From: Arsenophonus sp046530765
GTDB taxonomy: Bacteria > Pseudomonadota > Gammaproteobacteria > Enterobacterales > Enterobacteriaceae
Reading direction: 5' to 3'
DNA length: 64,000 nt
NCBI GenBank assembly: GCA_046530765.1
Contig: JBHEQS010000004.1
Location: forward strand, 1 to 64,000
Below are positions 44,401-56,082 of this stretch, one piece after another; positions within the stretch are counted from its first letter, which is position 1; each line of letters begins with the position of its first letter. The notes below the pieces were generated by a model. The model did no database searches, had not been told where the DNA came from, and saw nothing but the letters and a program-made list of their open reading frames with translations. The position numbers and the translations under genes were made by a program.

Positions 44401-47340
44401 TAATACTAAAAGATTTAAATATATCTCAAATAGATAATACAAGTTTCTCATTACAATAAATCAAAAACAATAATAACAGAAAGCCCGTGGTACACAATGT
44501 AATATATATTTTCTAAAGATATACTAGAATTTATGTCAGTAAAAATATAATGCTTAATATGTTTAATGAATAATTGTATGAATTAAAAATAAAATATAGG
44601 TTTTATATAGATTTAGCTCGATAGTGATATAACTGATATTTAGACATAAATTATTTACTAATATAAAATTATGTATTTTAAATGAATAGTGCTATAAAAT
44701 GTAGATATATAAACACCACTTCATTATATAGTGATATTTATTAAGTTATTTTAATATTATTTCATATTATTAAAATAACTATACCTATAAAAAAAATCAT
44801 GCTTCCGAAGTATCAACATGCACTTATATTTGATTAATCTGAAAAATAATTTGTTACGATAAAACTTAAATTTTTTCATAACATTAAATTGTATTTCTCA
44901 ATAAATAGAAAGAAATATAATGTTATTTTATTTTAATAAGTTGAGAAATATGTATATAAAATATACAACAATCAAGTAATATCATTAATAGATAAAATAG
45001 TAAATTTGTCAGATATTTAAGTTAATAGTGATAGCTATATATAACTTGGACATATAAAATACTATATATTAATTTATTAATTATACAGTCAAGTTCTGAT
45101 TAGTAAAGTAAAGAAATTACTATATGTTATAAAAAATGACAATGACATAAAGGTATATAACTATTCTCTAATGTAGTGTTAACTGTTTCAATTCTAACCA
45201 ATAAAACTACAACATCATTATGGTTAGCATATAGTCCTTATGTTTACATATAATGTAAACATATTTCTTCAAACTGCGCGCATATATCTACTCAAAAACA
45301 TATCGTTATGTAAAAATATATTATAATTTTTTAAACTAAAAATATGAAAAAAATATTAAAGAAAGTTAATGTCAGTAAGTAGTTAAGGCATAAACAGAAT
45401 AGCTATAAAATAATTAATTATAATCATATTATTAAATGTTATGTTATCTAACTACAAATAAAATTCTGAAACGTATATATTAACCTTAATTTATATTTAA
45501 TGTTTAGAATCAAAAAAAACAATGCATGAAAATATAATAATTTAGAATTTAAAGTTCACTGATAAACATACTTTTAGAATAATTATACTAGTGTTAAAAG
45601 ATTCTTAGATTTAACAGTTAATTAAAACATATATATACTACGTCAATATAGGTTAACAAATCAATTGATTTATCACGTAAAAGTTATTTTCGATAATACA
45701 ACTAATATGTAGATAATATCAATTATATTTTTTTTTAATTTAGCAAAAATAATATTTTAACAATAGGAATTACAAAGTTAATTCTTTGCGCGTTTATATC
45801 AATATTTTATAACTTTTATAAATTAAATAATATAATACCTAATCTAATACTTAAAATAAAAACTAATATATTACTAATCGCTACTATATTGCAGTTATTA
45901 TCAAACTTATTATTTAATTAATTAGATTGTGAATTAAATAAGTTAAACATTAAGCAGATTAGTTATGTGATTATTGCAATACTTACATATAATATGAAAT
46001 ATATATAAAACTAATTAAAAAAAGCATCTTCTGGTTAAATAAGAATCATAAGATAAAAGATTAATAAATAAATTATTAAAACACTATTACAATTATGAGA
46101 ATAATTTTTTGAATATAAGATTTTGTTGTTAAAATAAACTTGCTATAAATAATTTATCCTGAGCACATAAAATAGCAAAAACGTATCATTGAATAAATAT
46201 ATAAATCATAATTAACAGATTCAAATAGATTATCTGTAAACTTATATCTTACTAAGAGTGGTTAAAGTATTATCTACTAAATTAAAGAAATATTTATAAC
46301 TAATTGATTTAGCTTGTTGATAATAATTGTTACATGTAGTTTTGTACAAAAATAGTTTAAAATATTAAAAATAAATAGAGAATTTAATAAAATAAATATT
46401 CTTTGCAATATTTCGTTTTTATATTAAGAGGATAATACAATAAATAACTAGTTATTTATTTTTAATATACGCATAGATATATCTAAACAAGTTATTTAAA
46501 ATAAGAATTATTGGTTACGATAGTAATACAATAAACAATAAACAATAAAGATAAATTACTTATGTCATATATTGACAAATATGTACGATTATTAATAAAT
46601 ATGTATTTTATTAGTAGTTAATCTATTTCGATATAAAATAATTAAATATATAAATATCATGTGAATGTAATATTTGGTTATATAACAACAAAATATTTGT
46701 TTTAAATCTAAATTACTAGTAATATTTTTATATTTTAATTATTAAATAAAATAATATTCATATATTATAGAAATTTTATATTATTACTAATAAAAAATTA
46801 GTAATTAACATTTCTAAATGAATCAGTCTACTATTTTATGTTAAGAAATATGATAAATAAATTTTATTTTATATACTATGTTTATAATTTTGCTAGATAC
46901 TAAATCTAAAAAGCAATTAGCTTTTTACTTGAAAAAGATGTTTATTTTAGTTTATAACTATGATTTAACATGGTTTATCTTTAATTTAACAAAATTGTTT
47001 ATTAACACATATTAATTTAGTAGTATCTTAATTTATATATTTTAAATATGCAAATATTTAAAATATATAAATTAAACAAAATAAATAAACTATTCAGATT
47101 ATCTTTATTATTTGTTGTTGATTACATATTATCTACTATTAATTATATATACATATAACATAAGAAATATATTTTATTTAAAGTTGCATTCTTTAAGAAA
47201 AAATAATCAAACAAATGTTGGAAAGAGATTTCAATCTCTTATATTAACTAACTTAACTATACAAGATCAATAATTAACAAAGTAATAAAAATTATTGATT
47301 AAAGTTAGCTGGAATTATTGGTACTATACAATTATAAATA

Positions 47341-47389
47341 GTTAATAGTTAATAGTTAATAGTTAATAGTTAATAGTTAATAGTCACTT
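47341..47389. repeat. 7-bp tandem repeat, seven exact copies
   Basis: The unit is GTTAATA, exactly repeated from 47341 to 47389. It lies in the 3' part of the presumed glnD remnant and probably arose by slippage. Confidence 0.95.
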
Positions 47390-47650
47390 ATATATCAGAC
47401 ATATATCTTAATTGAAATTTATTAATAATATTACTGAAATTTTCTGTTGTTTATATAAATAATTATATTTATTGCTCTTTCGTACAGAACAGATTAGATC
47501 AATATTCATATTCATCTATCAAAACATTTTACTAACAAAGATAATGTGACTTATGTATATTTTATGATATTTTATATTAAAAAAACTCTTGCTGGAGAGC
47601 TGCAAAAAAAAGATATTTTTCAATGTTTTAAACTTATCTAGACTCTATAT

Positions 47651-47682
47651 AGAAAAATAGAAAAATAGAAAAATAGAAAAAT
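47651..47682. repeat. 8-bp tandem repeat, four exact copies
   Basis: The unit is AGAAAAAT, repeated from 47651 to 47682. It is in the presumed glnD remnant, about 325 nt before dapD. Confidence 0.9.
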
Positions 47683-48006
47683 ATAATATTATATTATGAA
47701 TTCTATATTTTATAGATATTAACTAAAATTCATTTTATCAAAAAAAACATCTATAATAAGCTTTAATTAAACTTGTTGTATTCAGCGCAATTGATTTATT
47801 TGCTCAGATAAGAAATTTTTTACTAAAATAATTTAGTTTTTTTATAAAAAATAATAGTAACTTTTTTTATACAGTATTAACAATTTATTTGTATTTATTA
47901 ATAAAAACATAGAATAAAAATTATTATAAAAATTGATATAGACATTTTATTAAATAAATAAAAATAAAAATATTAAATCATTAAAGCACAAAGGATAAAT
48001 AATTTT

Positions 48007-48831
48007 ATGGAGAAACTTAAAAGTATTATTGAAAATTCTTTTGAACATTGCTCTAAAATTACACCAGCAACGACGAATATTCAATTAAGTGATGCAGTTA
48101 ATCAGATAATCACTCTACTCGATAATGGACAGCTAAGAGTCGCTGATAAGATTGATGGAGAATGGATAACTCACCAATGGATTAAAAAAGCTGTATTGCT
48201 TTATTTTCGTATTAACGATAATCAATTAATAGAAGGTGCAGAAAGTAGATATTTTGACAAAATAGTCATGAAATTTTCTGGATATGATCATAATCGTTTT
48301 CAACAAGAAGGGTTTAGAATTTCTCCGCCAGCAACTGTCAGAAAAGGTGCATTTATCGCCAGAAACACAGTTTTGATGCCATCTTATGTTAATATTGGTT
48401 CATATATTGATGAGGGAACAATGATTGATACTTGGGCAACTGTTGGCTCTTGTGCGCAAATTGGTAAAAATGTTCATTTGTCTGGTGGTGTTGGAATTGG
48501 TGGAGTTCTGGAACCGTTGCAAGATAATCCAACTATTATTGAAGATAACTGTTTTATTGGCGCTCGCTCTGAAATTGTTGAGGGAGTAATTGTTGAAAAG
48601 GGTTCAGTAATCTCAATGGGTGTTTATATAGGACAACATACTAAAATTTATGATAGAGAAAGCGATAAAATTTTATATGGTAGAATTCCAGCTGGCTCTG
48701 TTGTCGTCGCAGGTAATTTATTATCTAAAAATAATAATTATAGTCTATACTGTGCTGTTATTGTAAAAAAAGTTGATGAAAAAACAAGAAATAAAGTTAG
48801 TATAAATGAATTATTAAGAACAATAGAATAA
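48007..48831 (+). CDS. dapD: Tetrahydrodipicolinate N-succinyltransferase
   Basis: A 274-aa trimeric left-handed beta-helix enzyme, the same length as E. coli DapD. It succinylates tetrahydrodipicolinate on the way to meso-DAP and lysine. Hexapeptide repeats span about residues 100-230 and include TMIDTWATVGSCAQIGKNVH, GGVGIGGVLEPLQ and EDNCFIGARSEIVEGVIVE (core features of the family). The C-terminal catalytic extension is present. AGGA lies 11 nt before the ATG. It suggests DAP for peptidoglycan and/or lysine for the host, although mrcA and uppS appear lost. A terminator-like hairpin follows at 48901-48936. Confidence 0.97.
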   Translation: MEKLKSIIENSFEHCSKITPATTNIQLSDAVNQIITLLDNGQLRVADKIDGEWITHQWIKKAVLLYFRINDNQLIEGAESRYFDKIVMKFSGYDHNRFQQEGFRISPPATVRKGAFIARNTVLMPSYVNIGSYIDEGTMIDTWATVGSCAQIGKNVHLSGGVGIGGVLEPLQDNPTIIEDNCFIGARSEIVEGVIVEKGSVISMGVYIGQHTKIYDRESDKILYGRIPAGSVVVAGNLLSKNNNYSLYCAVIVKKVDEKTRNKVSINELLRTIE

Positions 48832-50455
48832 GAATTGTGATATTGAATTATAAATTATATTTTCCATTATTATAATAATATATAAATTATTAAATTTTTT
48901 ATTACTTTTATTTTTACAAAAAATAAAAGTAATTTTATATTAAAATGTAGATATTAAAAATTAAACAAAATTAATCTCTATATATTAGATGAAATAAAAT
49001 AGTCAAATCATTTTTGTTAAAATATTAATACTAAGCATTAATTAAAATGTAAGATATTAAATTATTGTGTAATTTATAATATTTAATATAAGTAAAATAC
49101 TATATTTTATATATATAGCATAAAAATAAAAGTAAGACATAAATTTTATAATTAATTATTTGTTTCTTTCATTTTTTTGTGTTGATTGAGATCTTATTAG
49201 ACTTAAATAGAGCGGATAATGTATAAAATTTAACTTAATGTTTTTTTATTTTTTCTATTTAAAGTGTGTTAATTTTATAATTTATGAATTTATATATTTA
49301 TCAAATAACTATATAAAAATTTTTTTGTACATAAGCTAAACAATATAGTTAGTTTTTTCTTTATCTAATAAGTTTTTACATATATAACAGTATTTTATAT
49401 TTTAAAAAATAATAATAAATATGAAAAAATTATAATAAATTTACTTACATTATTTAAGTTAATATAATTTACTCGTTATTTACAAGTTTTATTTTTTTTT
49501 AAAAAGATTTCTATAAGTTTTAGTTGATTTTGTTATTAAAATTTTATAGTTAATTCCTTATTTAAAGTATTTTAAAAAGTTTTTAAAAACAATGAATATT
49601 ACACTTTTCTATTTTTTAAACATTTACTCCAATGCACTTTATTTTAAGTATTAAATTATTATTTTTTTTATACGCGAGCTATTAATAAATTTAGTTTGTT
49701 ATCAAATAAATGGTATAATATGAATTTAATTTATATAAAATACATATAAATTCCTAAGAATTAACATTTTCTATTTTAACAGTAAATATGTTTTTACTAA
49801 TAAAATATAATAATAATTAATTTGACGATCTTTGATGTTTTTTACTTAATTAAATAAAATATTTATAGTTCATATATACAATAAAAAACGTATAAATTTT
49901 ATTTATTAAAAATAAATAAATAATTAAGATATTTGTAAATAAAAATAAAAATAAAAATATTTTTACTATAAAAAAATTACAGTATAATAAGTATTATTTA
50001 ATTAATTCTTAGTAAAAATTATTTTTAAACTTAGCATAAACAATTAAAAGATATAATATATCGATCAGAAAATAAATAAAATACTAAATAATTTAAATTA
50101 TAATATAAACAAAATATTCTTGATAAGAATAATAATATAATATAGTTATGTTAGAATTATTGTTTTATTAAAAAATTCAATAGTATGTAGTGCTAACTAA
50201 TATAAATTAATATTAATTATAGTAATTATATTGTATATTTTACCTTAAATATATCAAACTTATTTGTCATAAAGCTTGATATTTGTAAATTATTTTATAA
50301 TCTTTTCAATGGACTGTTATGTTTAATGTAATTTCAATTAATAATATGGTAGTGATTAAATTTAATAAATTATATATTTTTTAATTTTACTTATTAATAG
50401 AGATATAAAATATATACTTAAAAATAACTTGATATTTTACAGTTAATAATGGTAA
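48832..50455. other. 1.6-kb stretch without a recognisable gene
   Basis: Apart from the dapD hairpin nothing is recognisable between dapD and the end of proS. This is a junction between two blocks that are about 30 kb apart in E. coli, so synteny gives no expectation. Confidence 0.55.
48901..48936 (+). terminator. dapD terminator-like hairpin
   Basis: A 15-bp stem (48901-48915 with 48919-48933) with an ACA loop lies 70 nt after dapD, and the descending arm runs into four T. All but two pairs are A-T, so strength is uncertain, but the position is right for a terminator. Confidence 0.5.
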
Positions 50456-52171
50456 TTAATTAATTTTTGATTTTAGAAAATTAATTAATTCATTAATATT
50501 AATAAATTCATTATTATTATACCGACGCTGCTTGTATTCAACTTTGTTATCATTTAAATTACGATCACCTATAACAATCATATGAGGTATTCCAATAAGA
50601 TTCATATCAGCAAACATCACGCCTGGACGTTCTTTTCGGTCATCAAAAATAACATCGATACCATTTAATTGTAAATCATAGTAAAGTTTTTTAGCAATCA
50701 TTTTGACACGATATGATTTATGCATATTTATAGGCAAAATAGCAACTTGAAAAGGCGCAATTGCATCAGGCCAAATAATTCCTTTATCATCGTGATTTTG
50801 TTCAATTGCTGCTGCTATAATACGAGTAATTCCAATACCATAACATCCCATTGTTATAATTTGATTATGACCGCATTCATTTTGAACAGTGGCTTTCATG
50901 GCTTTAGAATATTTGGTGCCAAGTTGAAAAATATGAGCAACTTCTATGCCTTTTTTTATCTTTAGCGTTCCATTACCATCTGGGCTTGGATCACCATCAA
51001 CAACATTGCGTAGATCATAAATATCTGGCAAAGGCAGATCTCGTTCCCAATTTATACCAAAATAGTGTTTATAATCAATATTAGCGCCAGCACTAAAATC
51101 ACTTATTATAGCAACACTTCGATCGATAATTAAAGGAATTGGCAAGTTAACTGGCCCCAATGAACCTGGACTAGTTTGTAAAATTTCATATATTTCTTCT
51201 TTTGTTGCGAATCTTAATGGACTAGATACTAAAGGATGTTTTTCTGCTTTTATTTCATTCAATTCATGATCACCACGAATTAATAATGCAATAAGTTTAT
51301 ATCCACTTTCTTTTGTCGCACCAACAATTAATGTTTTAACAGTTTTTTTAATAGATAAATTATATTGACTAACAAGTTCTGCAATTGTATTAACGTTAGG
51401 AGTATCGATAATTCTCATATCTTCAGTTGGAGAATCGCGGTTTTTTGTAAGACAAATAGCTTCCGCCAATTCAATATTAGCTGCATAATCTGAAGAAATA
51501 GAAAAAACAATATTGTCTTCACCACTATCGGATAGTACTTGAAATTCATGTGAAATATTGCCACCAATAGATCCAGTATCCGCTTGAACTGTCCTAAAAT
51601 TAAAACCGATACGTTTTAATATTGTACTATATGCTAAATACATTTCTTCATAAGTTTCTTGAAGAGAGTTTTGATTGCTATGAAAAGAATATGCGTTTTT
51701 CATAATAAATTCACGTGAGCGAATAACACCAAATCGTGGTCTTGCTTCATCACGAAATTTTGTTTGAATTTGATAAAAATTTAATGGAAGGTGCTTGTAA
51801 GAAGTTATATCATTTCGAATAAGATTTGTAATTACTTCTTCATGTGTTGGTCCTAATACAAAATGTCTCTCGTTTCGATCAACAAAACTAAATAATTCTG
51901 GACCATATTGATTCAAACGACCGCTTTTTTGCCATATATCTGCTGGTTGAACTATTGGCATAAAAATTTCAATTGCACCTATTTTATTCATTTCTTCACG
52001 TATAATTCTTTCAACTTTTCTTAATACACGAACACCTGTTGGTAACCAGTAGTATAGCCCTGAAGAAAGCTTACGGATCATGCCAGCGCGAATCATTAGT
52101 TTGTGGCTAATAACTGAGGAGTCTGTTGGAGTATCTTTTAAAGTAAAAAGAAAGTATTTACTTGTACGCAT
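50456..52171 (-). CDS. proS: Prolyl-tRNA synthetase
   Basis: A 571-aa class II synthetase of the bacterial type (E. coli 572). Motif 1 lies near LYYWLPTGVRVLRK. Motif 2 is FRDEARPRFGVIRSREFIMKNAYSF (read in parts) around residues 137-160. The INS editing domain occupies about residues 230-390. Motif 3 is MGCYGIGITRIIAAAIEQ near 445, and the anticodon-binding domain ends the protein. GGAAA lies 6 nt before the ATG. In E. coli tsaA, rcsF and metQIN separate it from gmhB; all appear lost here. Confidence 0.97.
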   Translation of the reverse strand: MRTSKYFLFTLKDTPTDSSVISHKLMIRAGMIRKLSSGLYYWLPTGVRVLRKVERIIREEMNKIGAIEIFMPIVQPADIWQKSGRLNQYGPELFSFVDRNERHFVLGPTHEEVITNLIRNDITSYKHLPLNFYQIQTKFRDEARPRFGVIRSREFIMKNAYSFHSNQNSLQETYEEMYLAYSTILKRIGFNFRTVQADTGSIGGNISHEFQVLSDSGEDNIVFSISSDYAANIELAEAICLTKNRDSPTEDMRIIDTPNVNTIAELVSQYNLSIKKTVKTLIVGATKESGYKLIALLIRGDHELNEIKAEKHPLVSSPLRFATKEEIYEILQTSPGSLGPVNLPIPLIIDRSVAIISDFSAGANIDYKHYFGINWERDLPLPDIYDLRNVVDGDPSPDGNGTLKIKKGIEVAHIFQLGTKYSKAMKATVQNECGHNQIITMGCYGIGITRIIAAAIEQNHDDKGIIWPDAIAPFQVAILPINMHKSYRVKMIAKKLYYDLQLNGIDVIFDDRKERPGVMFADMNLIGIPHMIVIGDRNLNDNKVEYKQRRYNNNEFININELINFLKSKIN

Positions 52172-54774
52172 TATCAGTTTCCAAAAAAAATAATCTCAAA
52201 ATAGATAACTTAATTTTTAATAATATATAAAATAAATAACTACTAGAATATGTTTCAATCTAAATAATCTAAAATTAATTAAATACTAATCAAAATTTAT
52301 AATCTAGCACTAAACCTTGTAATAATAATTAATTTAAAATTATTGCAGTTACTATAAATCAATGTTATTAAGTTTTCGATACAAACAATATTTTATTAAT
52401 ATTAATAAAATATTGTTTATTTACATATTTCTTAAAATCTTATCATTCTAATTCATTTAAAATTATATTTTTATTGATAATCTAATTTTTATAAATATCA
52501 AAATATCTTATTTGTTTCTAGATTATTTAAAATTAACTTTTAATTTATTATAATACATAAATTATGAAATTCTAAAAACTACTTTTAGTAAACTCTTAAA
52601 TAAATAAGATTTTATTATATATCAATATATTATATAATATAAATTAAATTAATAATAGATAATGTTTTGTTTGCTTGAATTTATCATGAATTATTAAATT
52701 TTTAAATTTAATTAAAATATATTTATTAAAACATTTATATTACAGACAAACATGGAAATCTTTATATTTTAGTAGAAATACTATTAAGTTATTTTATCAA
52801 AAATCAAATAATCTAAAATAAATTAATTTTAATCGAAAGATTAAAATAGACATTTAATTATAAAACAATAATTAACAATAAATAAATATTTTCATAATAA
52901 ATAAAATATTGATTATTTTATAATTATAATTATTACTATTAATATTAAATTAAAATTATTTAAGTTAATTAATTCAATATTAAATTAATATTTTTATTAC
53001 TTTTGTACAGTTTTAGTAATTTATAACTACGTGTATTATATACATTTACTTTGATTATGTTTTTTTTGTTTTTTTGTAATAATTTATTGAAACTATTCAA
53101 AAATAATATATTTAATATTATAGTAAAATAAGTTATTTTTATCTTGATAACATCATTAATTCTTTTTCAAAATTCAAATAATATTTTGTTTTAAACTTTT
53201 AATAGTAATTTCATCTACATTATTTAGCATATAATTATCAATAAATTAAATGCTAAAAAATAAAACAATCTATAATTTTAATTGTAATATTTTACAATTA
53301 AAAAACTTGATCAAATATAACATAACTAATCATGTATTGTTTTGAAAAAAAACAATTAATATAATTAAAGCAATTGCTAGTTAATTAATAAAAATATTCA
53401 AATAACAAATTTTTCAACAATTGATAATGACGATACATCTGATAAGATATTTAATTAAGAAATTTATGATATCTAAATTATATTTTAAACTAGACTGATT
53501 ATAGATAAAAAGATGTAATGCAAAATTATTACTGGAAAATTCTTGTTATAAATAGTTATAAATGTATTATAAATGAATTTATTTAATCAAATAACCTAAA
53601 TTAATAAAGTAATATATATAAATTTAATTAATTATATTAAAAACGTATAAATTATAGATAAGTTATTAACTTTTCTATAATTTGCCAGTAAAAGTATCAT
53701 ACAAATTAATATCAAAATAGAATTGAAATTAACATATCTATACTGCACTTAGTATAAGTGTGATTGTATAATTATAAGTTTTATTTAATAAAATAACATA
53801 AAACTTTTTTAATACATTTATTAAATTATAAAGTCTAGAGATCATAAAAGTAAATTTAATTTTATACTCATAATTTATTATTAGTTTAATATATTAATAT
53901 GATATTAATCTTATTAAGAATTATTTTATATTTTATATATTTTAATAATAAAATAAATCTGTAATATTGATTATATATGAATATATTTAATAAAATTTTC
54001 GTAATTAAGATTCATAGTATTATAAATAGTTTACTGCTATTATTTTATTCTATTAAATATTCTTCATTGCTAATGATAGCTTAATTGAATATATATTACA
54101 AGATAAATCTAGTAATCAATATGGTAAAATAATTAAATATAAATGTTAATTACTACATTTAATGTAGTAAGAATAAATTATTGATTTATTAATTTAATCT
54201 ATTTTATTTGTTAAACAGCATATTAATTAAGTATTATTTAGTTTTTAAGTGTTAATAAATTTTAATTACCAGTGTGTTTGGTATAAAAAGATACTATGAT
54301 ACTATAAAATATTTTGTAAAAATATATTGAGATGCCATCAGGTGGTTGTTTTGATATAGTATTGTATAAATTATTTTTTTTGAAGATATATGCAAAAATT
54401 CTTGCATATTAATAAAATTTTCAGAATGTAATAATCAAATTACAACAAATTACGTTCATACAGTAAATTTACATTATTTTCTTGTACTATACATTACTAA
54501 TTATATACATAATACAAAATTTATCAATATAAAAAAATAATATTAATTAATAAATTATTATATATATTTTAATAAAAAATCTTTTATGTTATAAAGTTTT
54601 CTTATTGTTACTCTGTAAATAAGAAATATAATGTTAATGGCATTAACTATACTTGTATATGTTGTAATATCTTAATAATTAAATTTTTAAAAATAAATAT
54701 TGGTCTTCATCTTATTCTCATTTTAATTATCATTTATATAATTAGCAAAGTTAAATTTAGTGGAGTAATGTGGT
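52172..54774. other. 2.6-kb stretch without a recognisable gene
   Basis: In E. coli this interval holds tsaA, rcsF and metQIN on the minus strand. I could not read any of them. A 36-bp perfect palindrome sits at 52383-52418 upstream of proS. A short GC-richer patch at 54331-54355 stands out and is unexplained. Confidence 0.5.
52383..52418. repeat. 36-bp perfect palindrome upstream of proS
   Basis: Two 18-nt arms meet at 52400/52401 without a spacer. It lies about 210 nt before the proS start. It may be a regulatory or cruciform-forming site, or a product of AT-rich drift. Confidence 0.7.
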
Positions 54775-55338
54775 GTGAATCAAGGTATTCCGGCAATTTT
54801 TCTAGATCGGGATGGCACAATCAACCAAGATTATAAATATGTTTGGAAGATAGATACTTTTCAGTTCATTAATGGTTCAATTGAAGCAATGTTTGAATTA
54901 AAAAAAATGGGTTATGCTTTGATTATTGTTACTAATCAATCAGGTATTGCAAGAGGATTATTCACAGAAGATCAATTTATTGATCTTACTGAATGGATAA
55001 ATTGGTTTCTTATTGATCGTGGAGTTAAACTTGATGATATTTATTATTGTCCTCATCATCCTGATGGAATTGAACAAAAATACAAACAAATATGTAATTG
55101 CCGCAAACCTAAGGCAAGTATGTTATTGGAGGCTCAGAAACAACTTAATATTAACATGAAGGCTTCTTATATGGTAGGAGATAAAAGTTCTGATATGCAA
55201 GCCGGAAAAAAGGCATATATTGGAACTAATGTATTGGTTACTACTAGAAAATTTCTCACAGAAGATGATAAAAAATATTCTGATTGGGTTATAAATAGCC
55301 TGGCGGATTTGCCTGATAAAATAAAAAATCGTAAATAA
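54775..55338 (+). CDS. gmhB: D-glycero-beta-D-manno-heptose-1,7-bisphosphate 7-phosphatase
   Basis: A 187-aa HAD phosphatase (E. coli 191) in the ADP-heptose pathway for the LPS inner core. The nucleophile motif FLDRDGTIN is at residues 9-17. The zinc loop YYCPHHPDG...CNCRKP has its Cys/His ligands intact, and the HAD motif SYMVGDKSSDMQAG is near residue 130. The start is GTG: an in-frame stop lies nine nt upstream, no ATG is available, and GGAG lies 9 nt before the GTG. As in E. coli it stands just upstream of the ribosomal RNA position, here reduced to tRNA-Ala. Whether heptose is still used depends on whether lipid A is made at all. Confidence 0.95.
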   Translation: MNQGIPAIFLDRDGTINQDYKYVWKIDTFQFINGSIEAMFELKKMGYALIIVTNQSGIARGLFTEDQFIDLTEWINWFLIDRGVKLDDIYYCPHHPDGIEQKYKQICNCRKPKASMLLEAQKQLNINMKASYMVGDKSSDMQAGKKAYIGTNVLVTTRKFLTEDDKKYSDWVINSLADLPDKIKNRK

Positions 55339-56082
55339 AAATAAAATATTTTTTAGAAAAAAATATTTTATTAAAAAATAGCTTGTACAAAACTAAAATT
55401 AATTTATAATAAAATTATATTTTGTTGATAAGTATAAATTAATTAAAGTAAAAATAAAATATAACTAATATTACTTCATATTTATTTTAGTCCATTTAAC
55501 AATCAATTAAGAATTTTTAAAAAAATAATTATAGGATTAAATAGTAAATTTCAATTAAGAATACTTTAATTAGCAACAAAATATGTCTCATTACTTTATA
55601 ATTTATGGTTACTATTATATATAAGATTAGTTAAATATGCTATAAAATCTCGCTTATATCCTTATATAATAGTTATTGGTAATATAAAAGTAAATGTTGC
55701 ATTAGAACCAAAATTCATATGAAAAATCAGAAGAGTATGTAATATAGAAATAATGATTTTGTTTACAAAATATTTTGAGTTATGAGATTAGTTGGAATGG
55801 CAACATAAGATATTTTATTAGTAAATTATAAAAATTATGTATTTATAGAAATCACCAGAATAAATATTATTTAAGCAATTAAATTAAGCTTGATATATTT
55901 TTTTTAAAAATTAATTTATAATAACACAAAAATATTGACTAGAATTTTTTCCATAATACAGAATATAGTAATGTCAACAAATAGACATATATATAGTATA
56001 GACTAAATCTTTTCACTAACAATATGAACAGAATAAATAAATTTTTAAGTTTATTTATATTTCTTATTATATTAATTTAATT
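55339..56082. other. 744-bp gap where a 16S rRNA gene is expected
   Basis: E. coli has rrsH and a tRNA-Ile between gmhB and tRNA-Ala. The gap is too short for an intact 16S gene (about 1.5 kb), and none of the invariant 16S segments was found. Apart from a hairpin directly after gmhB, nothing is recognisable. Confidence 0.6.
55340..55372 (+). terminator. Hairpin directly after the gmhB stop codon
   Basis: A 15-bp stem made only of A-T pairs (55340-55354 with 55358-55372) with an AGA loop begins two nt after the gmhB stop codon. Position suggests a terminator; lack of G-C pairs and of a following T-tract lowers confidence. Confidence 0.4.

Larger units (their letters stand above)
40017..45270. 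other. 5.2-kb stretch between map and the glnD remnant
   Basis: E. coli has only a short spacer here, so this DNA is additional. No open frame of convincing length or family similarity was found. The part from about 43.2 to 45.3 kb has several 60-nt lines with 16-17 G+C, about twice that of lines near 42 kb, which suggests more recent loss of coding function. I could not identify what it encoded. Hairpins at 40175-40232, 40323-40364, 41254-41282 and 41457-41494 are the only structured items. Confidence 0.5.
45270..47950 (+). pseudogene. glnD: glnD (PII uridylyltransferase) remnant
   Basis: glnD precedes dapD in E. coli, and 2.7 kb of space is available. Four plus-strand blocks occur in the right order and at roughly the right distances. 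At 45524-45590, A-stop-K-Y-N-N-L-E-F recalls VGGYGRGEL of the nucleotidyltransferase site, with I-N-x-L-L for IDLLI. At 45871-45900, L-Q-L recalls HTLQW. At 46028-46080, D-K-R-L-I recalls YDNRLLF. At 46571-46603, I-D-K-Y-V-R-L-L recalls VDEHTIRVM of the HD domain. Stops are abundant. Loss of GlnD removes nitrogen-status sensing through PII, common in symbionts. Confidence 0.6.

Noticed and set aside
47341..47389. Tandem repeats considered as a CRISPR array
   Set aside because: The repeats are 7 bp with no spacers, and no cas genes are present. The other arrays are similar direct tandems.
55770..55810. Segment resembling a 16S rRNA stretch (GATTAG...GGTAACG)
   Set aside because: The similarity is short and gapped, and no neighbouring 16S helix could be found.
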